Part shown: positions 24,200-32,771 of the stretch, in pieces
Position numbering within the stretch: position 1 is the stretch's first letter
How the letters are laid out: every line of letters starts with the position of its first letter
Position numbers and translations under genes: made by a program
Notes under the pieces: model-generated
The model's input: the letters and a program-made list of their open reading frames with translations, nothing else
Databases searched by the model: none
What the model was told of the DNA's origin: nothing
Assembly (NCBI GenBank): GCA_046331175.1
Contig: JAXLRI010000007.1
Coordinates: 128,305 to 192,304, forward strand
Length of the DNA: 64,000 nucleotides
From: JAWKIW01 sp046331175
GTDB taxonomy: Bacteria > Actinomycetota > Acidimicrobiia > Acidimicrobiales > Acidimicrobilacustridaceae
Reading direction: 5' to 3'

Positions 24200-24619
24200 C
24201 TAGGCGGTCGGCTGGTCGCCGAGGAAGACGATCTCGCGGCGGGCGAAGCGCCAGGTGCCGTCGTCGAGCACGAGGCGGTCGTGGTAGCGGCCGGCCGAGG
24301 TGATGGCGAAGCTGCCCATGGGGCCGCCCTCGGCCCCCGCCGCCCGGGCGATGAACACGTAGTCGGTCACGGCGGTGGCCGAGGCCCCGTCGTCGGCCAC
24401 CGCGATCAGGGGGTTGGCGCAGAGGTGCTTGCCCCGGCGCTCGGGCGGCTGGGCGGCGGCCATGAAGGCCTCGATGGCGTCGCGGCCGCGGTGCACCGAC
24501 CCCATCACGGCGAGCTCGGCGTCGGCGGCGAACAGCAGGGCGAACGCGTCGAAGCGGCCGTCGTCGCAGGTGTGGCAGTAGCCGGCCAGCGTGCGGCGGA
24601 TGGCCTCCTCGGCGCTCAC
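24200..24619 (-). CDS. SnoaL/NTF2-fold protein
   Basis: 139 residues from GTG 24619, which overlaps the stop codon of the PAS-GGDEF-EAL gene by GTGA, so the two are translationally coupled. The sequence IRRTLAGYCHTCDDGRFDAFALLFAADAELAVMGSVHRGRDAIEAFM is typical of SnoaL_4-like cone-shaped proteins. The function could be a small isomerase, dehydratase or binding protein. Coupling to a c-di-GMP enzyme is unexpected. It is convergent with the ligase gene, with only 3 bp between them. Confidence 0.8.
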   Translation of the reverse strand: MSAEEAIRRTLAGYCHTCDDGRFDAFALLFAADAELAVMGSVHRGRDAIEAFMAAAQPPERRGKHLCANPLIAVADDGASATAVTDYVFIARAAGAEGGPMGSFAITSAGRYHDRLVLDDGTWRFARREIVFLGDQPTA

Positions 24620-27252
24620 CGGGCGCCCTCGGGGACGAGCCGGCCGCCGGCGGCGAGGGCGGCGTCGACGTCGTCGACCGGGGTCGGCCGGCTGAACAGG
24701 AAGCCCTGGGCGGACGGGCACCCCAGCTCGACGAGGGCCCGCCGCTGGGCCTCGGTCTCGACGCCCTCGGCGACGACCTCGAGCTCGAGGGTCGCCGCCA
24801 GGTTCACCACCGTGGCCACGATCGTCGTCCCCGGTCCGCCGCGGTCGAGGTCGTCCACGAACGATCGGTCGATCTTCACCACGTCGATGGGCAGCCGGAC
24901 GAGGTTGGTCAGCGACGAGTAGCCGGTGCCGAAGTCGTCGAGGGCGATGCTGGCGCCGAGCGCCTTGAGCTCGTCGAGCGTGCGCCCGGCCGCCTCGAGG
25001 TCGTCGAGCAGGACGGTCTCGGTGATCTCGAAGGTCAGGCCACCGGGGTCGGCGCCGGCCTCGTGCAGGGCGGTGGCGACCGAGTCGGCGAACCCGGGCA
25101 GCGCCAGCTGGCGGGCCGAGAGGTTGACGCTGACCTTGAGGTCGGGGTGGGGGCCGTGCCAGCGCGCCAGCTGGCGGCTGGCCTCGCCCACGATCCACTC
25201 GCCGAGCGGGATGATGAGCCCGGAGTCCTCGGCCAGCGGGATGAACTCGCCGGGTGGGAGCAGGCCGAGGCGGGGGTGGTCCCACCGGACGAGGGCCTCG
25301 ACCCCGGTGATGCGGCCGCTCTCGAGGTCGACCACCGGCTGGTAGTGGAGCTGGAACTCCTCGCGGTCGATGCCGTGGCGCAGGGCCACCTCGAGCTTGC
25401 GCCGGGCGTCGACCCAGGCCCGCATCTCCGAGTCGAACACCTCGTAGCGGGTGGCGCTGCCCTCCTTGGCCCGGTTCATCGCCACGTCGGCGTTGGACAC
25501 CAGCGACTCGGCGGTGCCCTCGCCGACCGGCGAGTAGGCGATGCCCACGCTGGCGGCCACGAAGGCGTCGTCGCCGGCGACGAAGAAGGGGTCGTTGACG
25601 ACCTCGATGATGGCGGTGGCCACCTCGACGGCATCGGCGATGTCGTCGAGCTCCTCGATGTGGACCACGAACTGGTCGCCGGAGAACCGGCTGACGGTCG
25701 CCGAGCTGCCGACCACGGCCTCGATGCGGCGGGCCGCCTGGACGATGAGGTCGTCACCGGCGCGGTGGCCCAGCGCCTCGGTGACGAGCTTGACCCGGTC
25801 GATGTCGACGAACAGCACGGCGAGCGGCGAGCGGTGGCGGCGCGCCCGCAGCAGCGCCGAGTCGAGCTGGGCGATGAGCAGCGCCCGGTTGGGCAGACCC
25901 GTGAGCGAGTCGTGGGTGGCGAGGTGCTCGAGCTCCTGCTCGAAGGCCTTGCGCTCGGAGATGTCGCGGATGACGGCGGTGAAGAGCCGGCCGTCGCTGG
26001 TGTCGACCTGGGCCAGGGCCAGCTCGAGCGGGACGATCTCGCCGTCGCGCCGGCGACCGTTGATCTCGGCCGGCGCCAGGGCGGCCAGGCCCTCGCCGCG
26101 CCCCGCCACGTAGGCCTGGAAGGCGCCGACCAGCTCGTCGCGCTGGACGATGTCGAGCAGGTCGGCGGCCTCGAGGACCCCGATGACCTCGTCGGAGTCG
26201 TAGCCGAAGATCCGCTCGGCGGCGGCGTTGAACTCGACGATCCGGCCGGCCTCGTCGCAGGTGACGATGCCCTCGGCCGCCGTCTCGACGATGGCCCGCA
26301 AGCGCTCCTCCCGCTCGCGCAGGGCGGCGTCGGCCACGACGACGTCGGTGATGTCGGCCGCCGACACCACGTAGCCCGCCACCGTGCCGAGCTCGTCGGC
26401 GACCGGGGCCGAGCGGAGGCGGATCCAACGCCAGGAGTCGTCGGGGCGCACGACCCGGTACTCGGCGACGAAGTCGGGGCGGTCGGCCTGACGGCGCAGC
26501 TCGGCGTGGATGGCCTCGCGGTCGTCGTCGTGCACGAAGTCGAGCCACGACCGACCGGCCAGGTCCTCGACGCCCCGACCGAGGATCTCGGTGGCCGCCG
26601 GGTTGACGTAGAGCGGCTGCATCTCGGCGTCGGTGATGATGATCCCGATCGGGGCGTACTCGGCCAGGATCTGGAACCGCTGCTCGCTGTCCCGGAGGGC
26701 CTCGACGGCGCTGTGGTGCATGCGGCGCTCGCGCTCGGCCTGCTCGATCGCCTCGACCTGCTCGGTCACGTCGAACGACACGGCGATGGCACCGTCGCCA
26801 TCGGACAGCGGGGCGATCACGATGCGGGCCGCCCACCGGTCGCCCTCAGGGGAGGCCCCGCCCACGTCGAAGGTGGAGGCCCGCCCGGTCATGACCTGGT
26901 CGAAGGCCGCGCGGGCGTCCTCGCCGAACAGGTCGATCGACAGCCCGACCAGCTCGCCGTCGGCGACACCCATCCGACGCAGGGCGCCCCCGTACGAGCT
27001 GGTGAGCTCGCCCCGGCGGTCGAGCGAGAAGATCGAGATCGGCAGGTTGGCGACGATCGTGCGGAGGTTCGCGGCGAAGCGCGAGTCGTCGGTGGTGGCG
27101 GCGTGCACCGCGAGGTCGGTGAGGGCGATGGCCAGCGTGTCGTCGTCGGACAGGCTGGCCGCCCGCTGCTCGATGGTGGAGATGCGCAGCGAGGGCGCGA
27201 CGGCATCGCCGACACCCACATCCCCCGGTTCCTCGCCGTGCTCCCCTCGCAC
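24616..27252 (-). CDS. PAS-PAS-PAS-GGDEF-EAL cyclic-di-GMP signalling protein
   Basis: 878 residues from GTG 27252. PAS-like sensory units lie at about 55-165, 190-310 and 320-430. The GGDEF domain follows (HDSLTGLPNRALLIAQLD), but its signature is SGDQF instead of GGDEF, so cyclase activity is doubtful. The EAL domain has GVEALVRW, SVNLSARQL, ITETVLL, DDFGTGYSSL and VVKIDRSF, all needed for phosphodiesterase action. A c-di-GMP phosphodiesterase with a degenerate, perhaps GTP-sensing GGDEF domain is the best reading. No membrane segments are visible. A TACGCT box (27260-27265, minus strand) 7 bp before the GTG suggests a leaderless message. Confidence 0.9.
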   Translation of the reverse strand: MRGEHGEEPGDVGVGDAVAPSLRISTIEQRAASLSDDDTLAIALTDLAVHAATTDDSRFAANLRTIVANLPISIFSLDRRGELTSSYGGALRRMGVADGELVGLSIDLFGEDARAAFDQVMTGRASTFDVGGASPEGDRWAARIVIAPLSDGDGAIAVSFDVTEQVEAIEQAERERRMHHSAVEALRDSEQRFQILAEYAPIGIIITDAEMQPLYVNPAATEILGRGVEDLAGRSWLDFVHDDDREAIHAELRRQADRPDFVAEYRVVRPDDSWRWIRLRSAPVADELGTVAGYVVSAADITDVVVADAALREREERLRAIVETAAEGIVTCDEAGRIVEFNAAAERIFGYDSDEVIGVLEAADLLDIVQRDELVGAFQAYVAGRGEGLAALAPAEINGRRRDGEIVPLELALAQVDTSDGRLFTAVIRDISERKAFEQELEHLATHDSLTGLPNRALLIAQLDSALLRARRHRSPLAVLFVDIDRVKLVTEALGHRAGDDLIVQAARRIEAVVGSSATVSRFSGDQFVVHIEELDDIADAVEVATAIIEVVNDPFFVAGDDAFVAASVGIAYSPVGEGTAESLVSNADVAMNRAKEGSATRYEVFDSEMRAWVDARRKLEVALRHGIDREEFQLHYQPVVDLESGRITGVEALVRWDHPRLGLLPPGEFIPLAEDSGLIIPLGEWIVGEASRQLARWHGPHPDLKVSVNLSARQLALPGFADSVATALHEAGADPGGLTFEITETVLLDDLEAAGRTLDELKALGASIALDDFGTGYSSLTNLVRLPIDVVKIDRSFVDDLDRGGPGTTIVATVVNLAATLELEVVAEGVETEAQRRALVELGCPSAQGFLFSRPTPVDDVDAALAAGGRLVPEGAR

Positions 27253-27306
27253 GATGGCGAGCGTAGCCGTGGGGGGCCTCGGCGTCCCCCGAGACGGCCG
27301 TCGGGC

Positions 27307-28104
27307 CTAGGGGGCGAACGAACCGTCGGCACCCCGGTGCCACCCGCCGGCGGCGGCGTTGCCCCCGTCGACGAGGACCGTGGTGCCGGTGACGAAGGCG
27401 GCAGCGTCGGACGCGAGGAACAGCACGGCGTGGGCCACGTCGGCCGCCCGGCCCGGGTACGGCAGCGGCGTGGTGACCGGGAGGTCGACGCCGATGCCCG
27501 GCGTGGGGATGACGTCGGGGGCGACGCAGGTGACTCGGATGCGCCGCTCGCCCAGCTCGAGGGCGAGGCTCTTGGTGAGGTTGGCCAGCGCCGCCTTCAT
27601 GGCGGCGTAGACGGCGAAGCCGGGCGCCGCCCGGTGCGCCTCGATCGAGGTGACGCTGACGATCGCCCCCCCACCGCCACGCTCGCCCTCCGGCGGCGGC
27701 ACGTGGGGGACGAAGGCCCGGATGCAGGTGGCGGCGCTGGTGAAGTTCTCGCGCACGAGCGCGTCCTCGCCCTTGGCCGACACGTCGAGGAACGGCGCCG
27801 CGAACCCGCCGCCGGCGTTGTTCACCAGCACGTGCAGCGACCCGAACCGGTCGGCGGCACCGTCGACGAAGGCCACCACGGCATCGGCGTCGCGGACGTC
27901 GAGCACCCCGCGATGGACCTCGCTCCCCTGCGCCACCAGACGGTCGGCGACGGCGGCGAGGCCGTCGGCGTCGCGATCGCACAGGGCGAGGCGGGCGCCG
28001 GCGGCGGCGAGGAGCTCGGCCACGGCGGCGCCGATGCCCTGGGCGGCACCGGTGACCACCGCCGTGCGCCCGGCGAGGGAGAAGGCGGCGAGGGCATCGG
28101 GCAC
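27307..28104 (-). CDS. SDR-family oxidoreductase
   Basis: 265 residues from GTG 28104. Contains TGAAQGIG, VNNAGGG, a Ser in VTSIEA and YAAMK, then VLVDGGNAAAGGW as the usual classical-SDR C-terminus. A GERGGGG insertion precedes the catalytic Ser. TAGGCT (28111-28116, minus strand) ends 6 bp before the GTG, indicating a leaderless transcript. It is divergent from another SDR gene. Substrate unknown. Confidence 0.87.
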   Translation of the reverse strand: MPDALAAFSLAGRTAVVTGAAQGIGAAVAELLAAAGARLALCDRDADGLAAVADRLVAQGSEVHRGVLDVRDADAVVAFVDGAADRFGSLHVLVNNAGGGFAAPFLDVSAKGEDALVRENFTSAATCIRAFVPHVPPPEGERGGGGAIVSVTSIEAHRAAPGFAVYAAMKAALANLTKSLALELGERRIRVTCVAPDVIPTPGIGVDLPVTTPLPYPGRAADVAHAVLFLASDAAAFVTGTTVLVDGGNAAAGGWHRGADGSFAP

Positions 28105-28194
28105 GGCGGGAGCCTACGCTGCCGCCTCGGCGGCCGACCGGTCGCCGGCGCGGTGCGCGACGGCGCGCCGCGGACGCGGACAGGGGGACCACAG

Positions 28195-28992
28195 ATGGGC
28201 TTCGACCTGCAGGGCAAGCGGGTGCTCGTCACCGGCGCGTCGGCCGGCATCGGCGCCGCCCTCGCCACCGGGTTCGCCGAGCGCGGGGCCGTCGTCGGCA
28301 TCTGCGCCCGGCGGGCCGACCGGCTGGCGTCGGTGCTCGACGCCTGCCGCGCCCACCAGCCCGATTCCCGCTCGTGGGTGGTCGACCTGGCCGACCTCGA
28401 CGGCGTGGTGCCGTTCGCCGAGCGGGCGTGGGACGAGCTGGGCGGCATCGACGTGGTCGTCAACAACGCCGGCGTGCCCAAGCGCCGCCGGGTCGATGCC
28501 CTGTCCACCGCCGAGCTCGACGCCGTCATGGCCATCAACTACCTGTCGCCGGCCCGGCTGATCATGGCGGTCCTGCCCCGTATGCTCGAGCGGGGCTCGG
28601 GCCGCATCGTGTGCGTCTCGTCGGTGGCCGCTCGCCTCAGCCCGCCCGGCGAGGCCGCCTACTCGGCGTCGAAGGCCGCGGTCACCGCCTTCTGCGAGTC
28701 GCTCGCCGCCGAGGTGTGGTCGACGGGCGTGAAGGTGCACGTGGTCAACCCCGGCGTCGTCGACACCGAGCTGTTCGACCTGCCCGACAACGACCCGCTC
28801 CTCGCCGACGACATCGAGCGGCTACCGCCGTCGGCCGTCGTCGAGGCGGTGGTCGACCAGCTCGACACCGGCGCCTTCGAGGCGTGGGTGCCGGGGTGGT
28901 TCGGCGAGGTGTTCGAGGGCAAGGCCACCAACCCCGAGGGCTACCTTTCGGGCGCCGCCGCCTTCTACGCCGAGCGCTACGGCGACGGCTGA
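28195..28992 (+). CDS. SDR-family oxidoreductase, paralogue A
   Basis: 265 residues from ATG 28195. TGASAGIG, NNAGVPKRRRVD, the Ser of VSSVAAR and YSASK are present; ends AFYAERYGDG. It is strikingly similar to the protein at 30742-31539 over its whole length, including the unusual PKRRRV after the NNA motif, ACRAHQPDSRSW and AWDELGGIDV. The two therefore form a recent duplicate pair. The long C-terminal segment (EAWVPGWFGEVFEGK) is typical of membrane-peripheral SDRs acting on lipids. Confidence 0.87.
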   Translation: MGFDLQGKRVLVTGASAGIGAALATGFAERGAVVGICARRADRLASVLDACRAHQPDSRSWVVDLADLDGVVPFAERAWDELGGIDVVVNNAGVPKRRRVDALSTAELDAVMAINYLSPARLIMAVLPRMLERGSGRIVCVSSVAARLSPPGEAAYSASKAAVTAFCESLAAEVWSTGVKVHVVNPGVVDTELFDLPDNDPLLADDIERLPPSAVVEAVVDQLDTGAFEAWVPGWFGEVFEGKATNPEGYLSGAAAFYAERYGDG

Positions 28993-29022
28993 CCGACTCG
29001 CGACCAGTCCACCGTCGCCGGC

Positions 29023-29535
29023 TCAGGCCTTGGGCGCCAGCTGCGCGAGCATGGCGGCCATCTGCTGGTGCACGGCGTTGACGGCCTGCAGCGGCCGGAT
29101 CATCACCCGGAACTCGACGATCTTGCCGTCGTCGTCGCAGCGGATGATGTCGACGCCGTTGACGTACTTGCCGGCCACGGTGGTCTCGAACTCGAGCACC
29201 GCGGTGTCGCCCTGCAGCACCTTCTTCGTGTAGCGGAAGGCGCCCTCCGGGCGCTCGTCGAGGGCGCCGGGATCACGGTCGGCGGCGCCGTCGCCGAGCG
29301 CACCGCCATCGCCGCCCTGGCCATCGTCGCCCGGCAGGGCCTGCGACGCCGCCTGCAGGTAGAGCTTGGTGACGGCCTTGCCCTCCTGGGGCGTGAACAC
29401 GACGGGCGAGAAGAACACGACGTCGTCGTGCAGCAGCTCGTCGAGGCCGCCGGGCAGCCGGCCGCGCAGGAACTCGTGCCAGCGCTCGATCACGCCGAAG
29501 ATCGGCTCGTCGGTGGGGGCAGCGGCGTCGGTCAT
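29023..29535 (-). CDS. SnoaL/NTF2-fold protein with Gly/Asp-rich insertion
   Basis: 170 residues from ATG 29535. PIFGVIERWHEFLRGRLPGGLDELLHDDVVFFSPVVFTPQEGKAVTKLYLQAA and FETTVAGKYVNGVDIIRCDDDGKIVEFRVMIRPLQAVNAVHQQM match SnoaL-like nuclear-transport-factor folds. Between strands lies a low-complexity loop GDDGQGGDGGALGDGAADRD that is unusual for the family. TACGGT (29542-29547, minus strand) is 6 bp before the ATG, indicating a leaderless message. It is divergent from the lipoate-ligase-like gene, sharing operator site 5. Confidence 0.8.
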   Translation of the reverse strand: MTDAAAPTDEPIFGVIERWHEFLRGRLPGGLDELLHDDVVFFSPVVFTPQEGKAVTKLYLQAASQALPGDDGQGGDGGALGDGAADRDPGALDERPEGAFRYTKKVLQGDTAVLEFETTVAGKYVNGVDIIRCDDDGKIVEFRVMIRPLQAVNAVHQQMAAMLAQLAPKA

Positions 29536-29571
29536 CCGCCGACCGTACCAACGGGGCCGCAGCCCGAAACC

Positions 29572-29585
29572 TGACACGAGCGTCA
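29572..29585. promoter_or_regulatory. TGAC-N6-GTCA operator, site 5
   Basis: TGACACGAGCGTCA within CTGACACGAGCGTCAG, the exact reverse complement of sites 1 and 4. It is 36 bp from the NTF2-fold gene start and 18 bp from the lipoate-ligase-like ATG. The -10-like TACGGT of the latter (29590-29595) begins 4 bp after it. Confidence 0.75.
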
Positions 29586-29603
29586 GTGCTACGGTCCGGC
29601 CCC

Positions 29604-30728
29604 ATGGGGGACTCCTGGCGCTACCTCGACCTCGGCCGGCAGGGACCGTTCGAGAACGCGGCGACCATGCCCGTGCTCGTGCGCAGCGTGGCCCAGGGCG
29701 GTGAGCCGATCGTGCAGACGTCGGTGTGGGGGGCCACCCACCTCAACGTCGGCTGGTTCGACGACGTCGACGCCACCCTCGACCTGGCCCGCTGCGACGA
29801 GCTGGGCGTCCAGGTCATCCGCCGCCAGATGTTCGGCGGAGGCACCGCCTTCTACGGCGCCGAGTGCGCGGCCATGTGGGGCTTCCTCATCCCCCACGAC
29901 GACCCCAACGACCTCGACGCGCTGATCGCCCGCTTCCAGCCGGTCCTGCTCGACGCCCTCGACCGGCTCGGCTGTGGCGAGGTGGTGTTCGAGGGCTCCA
30001 GCGACCTGCGCTGGAAGGGCCGCAAGCTCGGGGCGCTGACGGCCCAGGACATCATGGTGTGCAACTCGGTGGGCGGGTTCGTGAACCTGGCCAAGCCCGA
30101 CATCGACCTGTACCTGCAGGTCGTGCGCATCCCCGACGACAAGTTCAAGGACAAGGCCGTCAAGGACATGCGCGAGTACGTGTGCACCCTCGAGGAGGTG
30201 TCGGGCCACCCCGTCACCTACGAGGACCTGCGCGACGCGCTGGTGGCCGCGCTGCGCGACGGCGGGGTGCCGCTCGTGGACAGCGAGCTCAGCGAGGGCG
30301 AGCAGTACGGGTTGTCGAAGGTGTCGGCCAAGGTCGGCGGCGACGAGGTCGTGCGCCGGGTGTCCTCGGACCGGTTCCGGGCCGCGGCCCCCGCCGGCAG
30401 CCGGGTCGGCTTCGGCAACCACAAGGGCCGCAAGCTGTGCCGGGCCGGCGTGGCCGTGGACGAGTCGGGCACCGTGGTGGCGGCGATGATGGCCGGCGAC
30501 ATGCACGTGGGCCCGCCCGACGTGCTCGACCGCGTGGCCGAGGCCCTGGTCGGCGCCGACGGCGGCGACGAGGCCGACCTCCGGGCGCGCATCTCGTCGG
30601 TCTTCGACGGCGACGACGTGCACCAGGCCGACGCCACGCTCGGGGTGACCACCGACGACCTGCTGACCGCGGTCGCCAAGGCCGTGGCCGAGGCCACCAC
30701 CGCCGTGCCGGCCGGCGCCGGCGGCTGA
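29604..30728 (+). CDS. Lipoate-protein ligase-like protein (LplA/BPL superfamily)
   Basis: 374 residues from ATG 29604. VIRRQMFGGGTAFYG is the RRxxGGG substrate-binding motif of lipoate ligases, and SSDLRWKGRKLGALTAQDIMVCNSVGGFVNL carries the conserved Lys and surrounding strand. The C-terminal part (VGFGNHKGRKLCRAGVAVDESGTVVAAMMAGDMHVGPPDVLDRVAEALV) corresponds to the accessory domain of LplA. Ligases attach lipoate to E2 or GcvH domains after adenylation. Why it shares an operator with beta-oxidation genes is not obvious. A TACGGT box 8 bp before the ATG suggests leaderless expression. Confidence 0.82.
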   Translation: MGDSWRYLDLGRQGPFENAATMPVLVRSVAQGGEPIVQTSVWGATHLNVGWFDDVDATLDLARCDELGVQVIRRQMFGGGTAFYGAECAAMWGFLIPHDDPNDLDALIARFQPVLLDALDRLGCGEVVFEGSSDLRWKGRKLGALTAQDIMVCNSVGGFVNLAKPDIDLYLQVVRIPDDKFKDKAVKDMREYVCTLEEVSGHPVTYEDLRDALVAALRDGGVPLVDSELSEGEQYGLSKVSAKVGGDEVVRRVSSDRFRAAAPAGSRVGFGNHKGRKLCRAGVAVDESGTVVAAMMAGDMHVGPPDVLDRVAEALVGADGGDEADLRARISSVFDGDDVHQADATLGVTTDDLLTAVAKAVAEATTAVPAGAGG

Positions 30729-30741
30729 CCCGGGGCCGGTC

Positions 30742-31539
30742 GTGGGCATCGACCTCGACGGAGCCCGCGTCCTGCTCACCGGCGCGTCCTCGGGCATCGG
30801 CGCCGCCCTCGCCCCACAGCTCGCGGCGCGGGGCGCGACCGTCGGCTTGGTCGCCCGTCGCGCCGACCGCCTGGAGGCGGTGCTGGCCACGTGTCGCGAA
30901 CACGCGCCCGACTCCCGCTCGTGGGCCTGCGACCTCGGCGACCTCGAGGCCGCGGTCGCCCTCGTCGGTCGGGCGTGGGACGAGCTCGGCGGCATCGACG
31001 TGCTCGTCAACAACGCCGCCATCCCGAAGCGCCGCCGCGTCACCGACCTCTCCCCCGCCGAGCTCGACCACGTCATGCGGGTCGACTTCACGTCCCCGGC
31101 CCGCATGACGATGGCCCTGCTGCCCCGACTGCTCGAGCGCGGCCACGGCATGGTGGTCAACGTGTCGAGCCTCGGCGGGCGCCTCGGCATCGTCCACGAG
31201 AGCGCCTACTGCGCCGCCAAGTTCGCCCTCTGCGGCTTCACCGAGTCGCTGGCGCTGGACCTGTGGGACACCGGCGTGCAGGTGCGCCTCGTGATCCCCG
31301 GCCCGGTCGACACCGAGATCTGGGACCAGCCCGGCAACGAGGCGCCCCGCTACGACGGTCCGCTCGAGCCGCCGAGCGAGGTCGCCGCCGGCATCGTCGC
31401 CGCCATCGAGGGCGACGGCTTCGAGCACTACCTGCCCGACCTCAAGGGCATCGCCGAGTTCAAGACCGCCGACATCGACACGTTCCTCGAGGGGGCCGCC
31501 GCCATGGGCCGCGACGAACCAGCGGGAGGCACCACGTGA
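30742..31539 (+). CDS. SDR-family oxidoreductase, paralogue B
   Basis: 265 residues from GTG 30742. TGASSGIG, NNAAIPKRRRV, SSLGGR and YCAAK mark a classical SDR. It is a close relative of paralogue A at 28195-28992. Its stop overlaps the start of the zinc alcohol dehydrogenase (GTGA), and it begins 14 bp after the lipoate-ligase-like gene, so the three genes form one operon driven from operator site 5. Confidence 0.87.
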   Translation: MGIDLDGARVLLTGASSGIGAALAPQLAARGATVGLVARRADRLEAVLATCREHAPDSRSWACDLGDLEAAVALVGRAWDELGGIDVLVNNAAIPKRRRVTDLSPAELDHVMRVDFTSPARMTMALLPRLLERGHGMVVNVSSLGGRLGIVHESAYCAAKFALCGFTESLALDLWDTGVQVRLVIPGPVDTEIWDQPGNEAPRYDGPLEPPSEVAAGIVAAIEGDGFEHYLPDLKGIAEFKTADIDTFLEGAAAMGRDEPAGGTT

Positions 31540-32765
31540 AGGCCCTCGTCTTCCTCACCGACCCGGGCCCGGTCGACCCACCGCCGCCCGACGCCCCGCG
31601 GCTCGAACAGCACCTGGCCACCACGCCGATGAAGGTCGAGGAGCTGCCCGACCCCCACCTGCTCGGCGACGACTGGATGGTGCTGCGCACCCGGCTCACC
31701 GGCATCTGCGGGTCGGACTCGAAGCAGGTCCTGATGGACTTCGAGGACGCCGGCGACAACCCGATGACGGCGTTCATCTCGTTCCCGCAGGTGCTCGGCC
31801 ACGAGGTCGTGGCCGACGTCGTCGAGGTCGGTCCGGCGGTCGACGACATCGAGGTGGGCCAGCGGGTGGTGCTGAACCCGTGGCTGTCGTGCGGGCCCCG
31901 CGGCATCGACCCGTCGTGCCCCGAGTGCCAGCAGGGCAGCTACAGCGCGTGCTGGAGCTTCTGCGACGGGCGCCTGGCCCCGGGCATCCACACCGGCAAC
32001 TCGTCGGATGCCACCGGTGGCTTCGCCGAGCTCCTCCCCGCCCACCGCCTCATGGTCTTCCCGGTGCCCGACGACATGTCCGACGAGGTCGCCGTGCTGG
32101 CCGACCCGTTCTCGGTGTCGCTGCACGCCATCGCCCGCACCCCTCCCCCGCCCGGCGGCCGCGTGGTCGTGTACGGCGCCGGCGCCCTGGGCACGACCGC
32201 CACGGCCATCCTGCGGGCCCTGCACCCCGACGTCGAGGTCGCCACCATCGCCCGCTTCCCCGCCCAGGTGGCGCTGGCCGAGCGACTCGGGGCCACGGTG
32301 TTCGCCCCCGAGCCACGCGAGCAGCTGCTCGAGGAGCTGGCCGCCTGGTCGGGGGCGACGCTGCGCCGTCCATGGGAGGGCCTGCCGGTCGCCTACCCGG
32401 GCAAGGTCGACGTGGTCTACGACACCGTCGGCTACCCGCAGACCGTCGAGGTCGGCCTGCGCCTGCTGGCCCACGGTGGTGCGCTGGTGCAGCTGGGCGT
32501 GGCGTCACCCGCCCGGTTCGAGTGGACGCCGTGGTACTTCAAGGAGCTGCGGCTCATCGGGTCGAACGCCTTCGGCGTGGAGACCGTCGAGGGCGTCCGC
32601 CGCCACGCCATCGAGCACTACCTCGACCTCGCCGGATCGGGCCGCATCGACCTCACCGGCATGCTCACCCACACCTTCCGCCTCGACGACTGGCGCGACG
32701 CCTTCCGCACCATCGTCAGACAGGGCGACACCGGCGCGGTGAAGGTGGCCTTCGACTTCCGGTAG
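31536..32765 (+). CDS. Zinc-dependent medium-chain alcohol dehydrogenase
   Basis: 409 residues from GTG 31536, translationally coupled to the SDR. LTGICGSDSKQV supplies the catalytic zinc Cys and LGHEVV the His/Glu. The Cys-rich lobe SCGPRGIDPSCPECQQGSYSAC corresponds to the structural zinc site with an enlarged spacing. VVVYGAGALGTTATAI is the NAD(P)-binding loop. It is somewhat longer than typical (about 350) because of the 20-residue N-terminal insertion and the lobe. Last gene of the operator-site-5 operon. Likely oxidises an alcohol generated in the same pathway; substrate inferred only. Confidence 0.88.
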   Translation: MKALVFLTDPGPVDPPPPDAPRLEQHLATTPMKVEELPDPHLLGDDWMVLRTRLTGICGSDSKQVLMDFEDAGDNPMTAFISFPQVLGHEVVADVVEVGPAVDDIEVGQRVVLNPWLSCGPRGIDPSCPECQQGSYSACWSFCDGRLAPGIHTGNSSDATGGFAELLPAHRLMVFPVPDDMSDEVAVLADPFSVSLHAIARTPPPPGGRVVVYGAGALGTTATAILRALHPDVEVATIARFPAQVALAERLGATVFAPEPREQLLEELAAWSGATLRRPWEGLPVAYPGKVDVVYDTVGYPQTVEVGLRLLAHGGALVQLGVASPARFEWTPWYFKELRLIGSNAFGVETVEGVRRHAIEHYLDLAGSGRIDLTGMLTHTFRLDDWRDAFRTIVRQGDTGAVKVAFDFR

Positions 32766-32771
32766 CGACCC

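Noticed and set aside
25063..28992. Open frame of 1309 codons on the plus strand
   Set aside because: Most of it is antisense to the PAS-GGDEF-EAL gene and the SDR gene; the translation is low-complexity Val/Gly/Asp/Arg-rich. Only its end (from 28195) is a real SDR gene.
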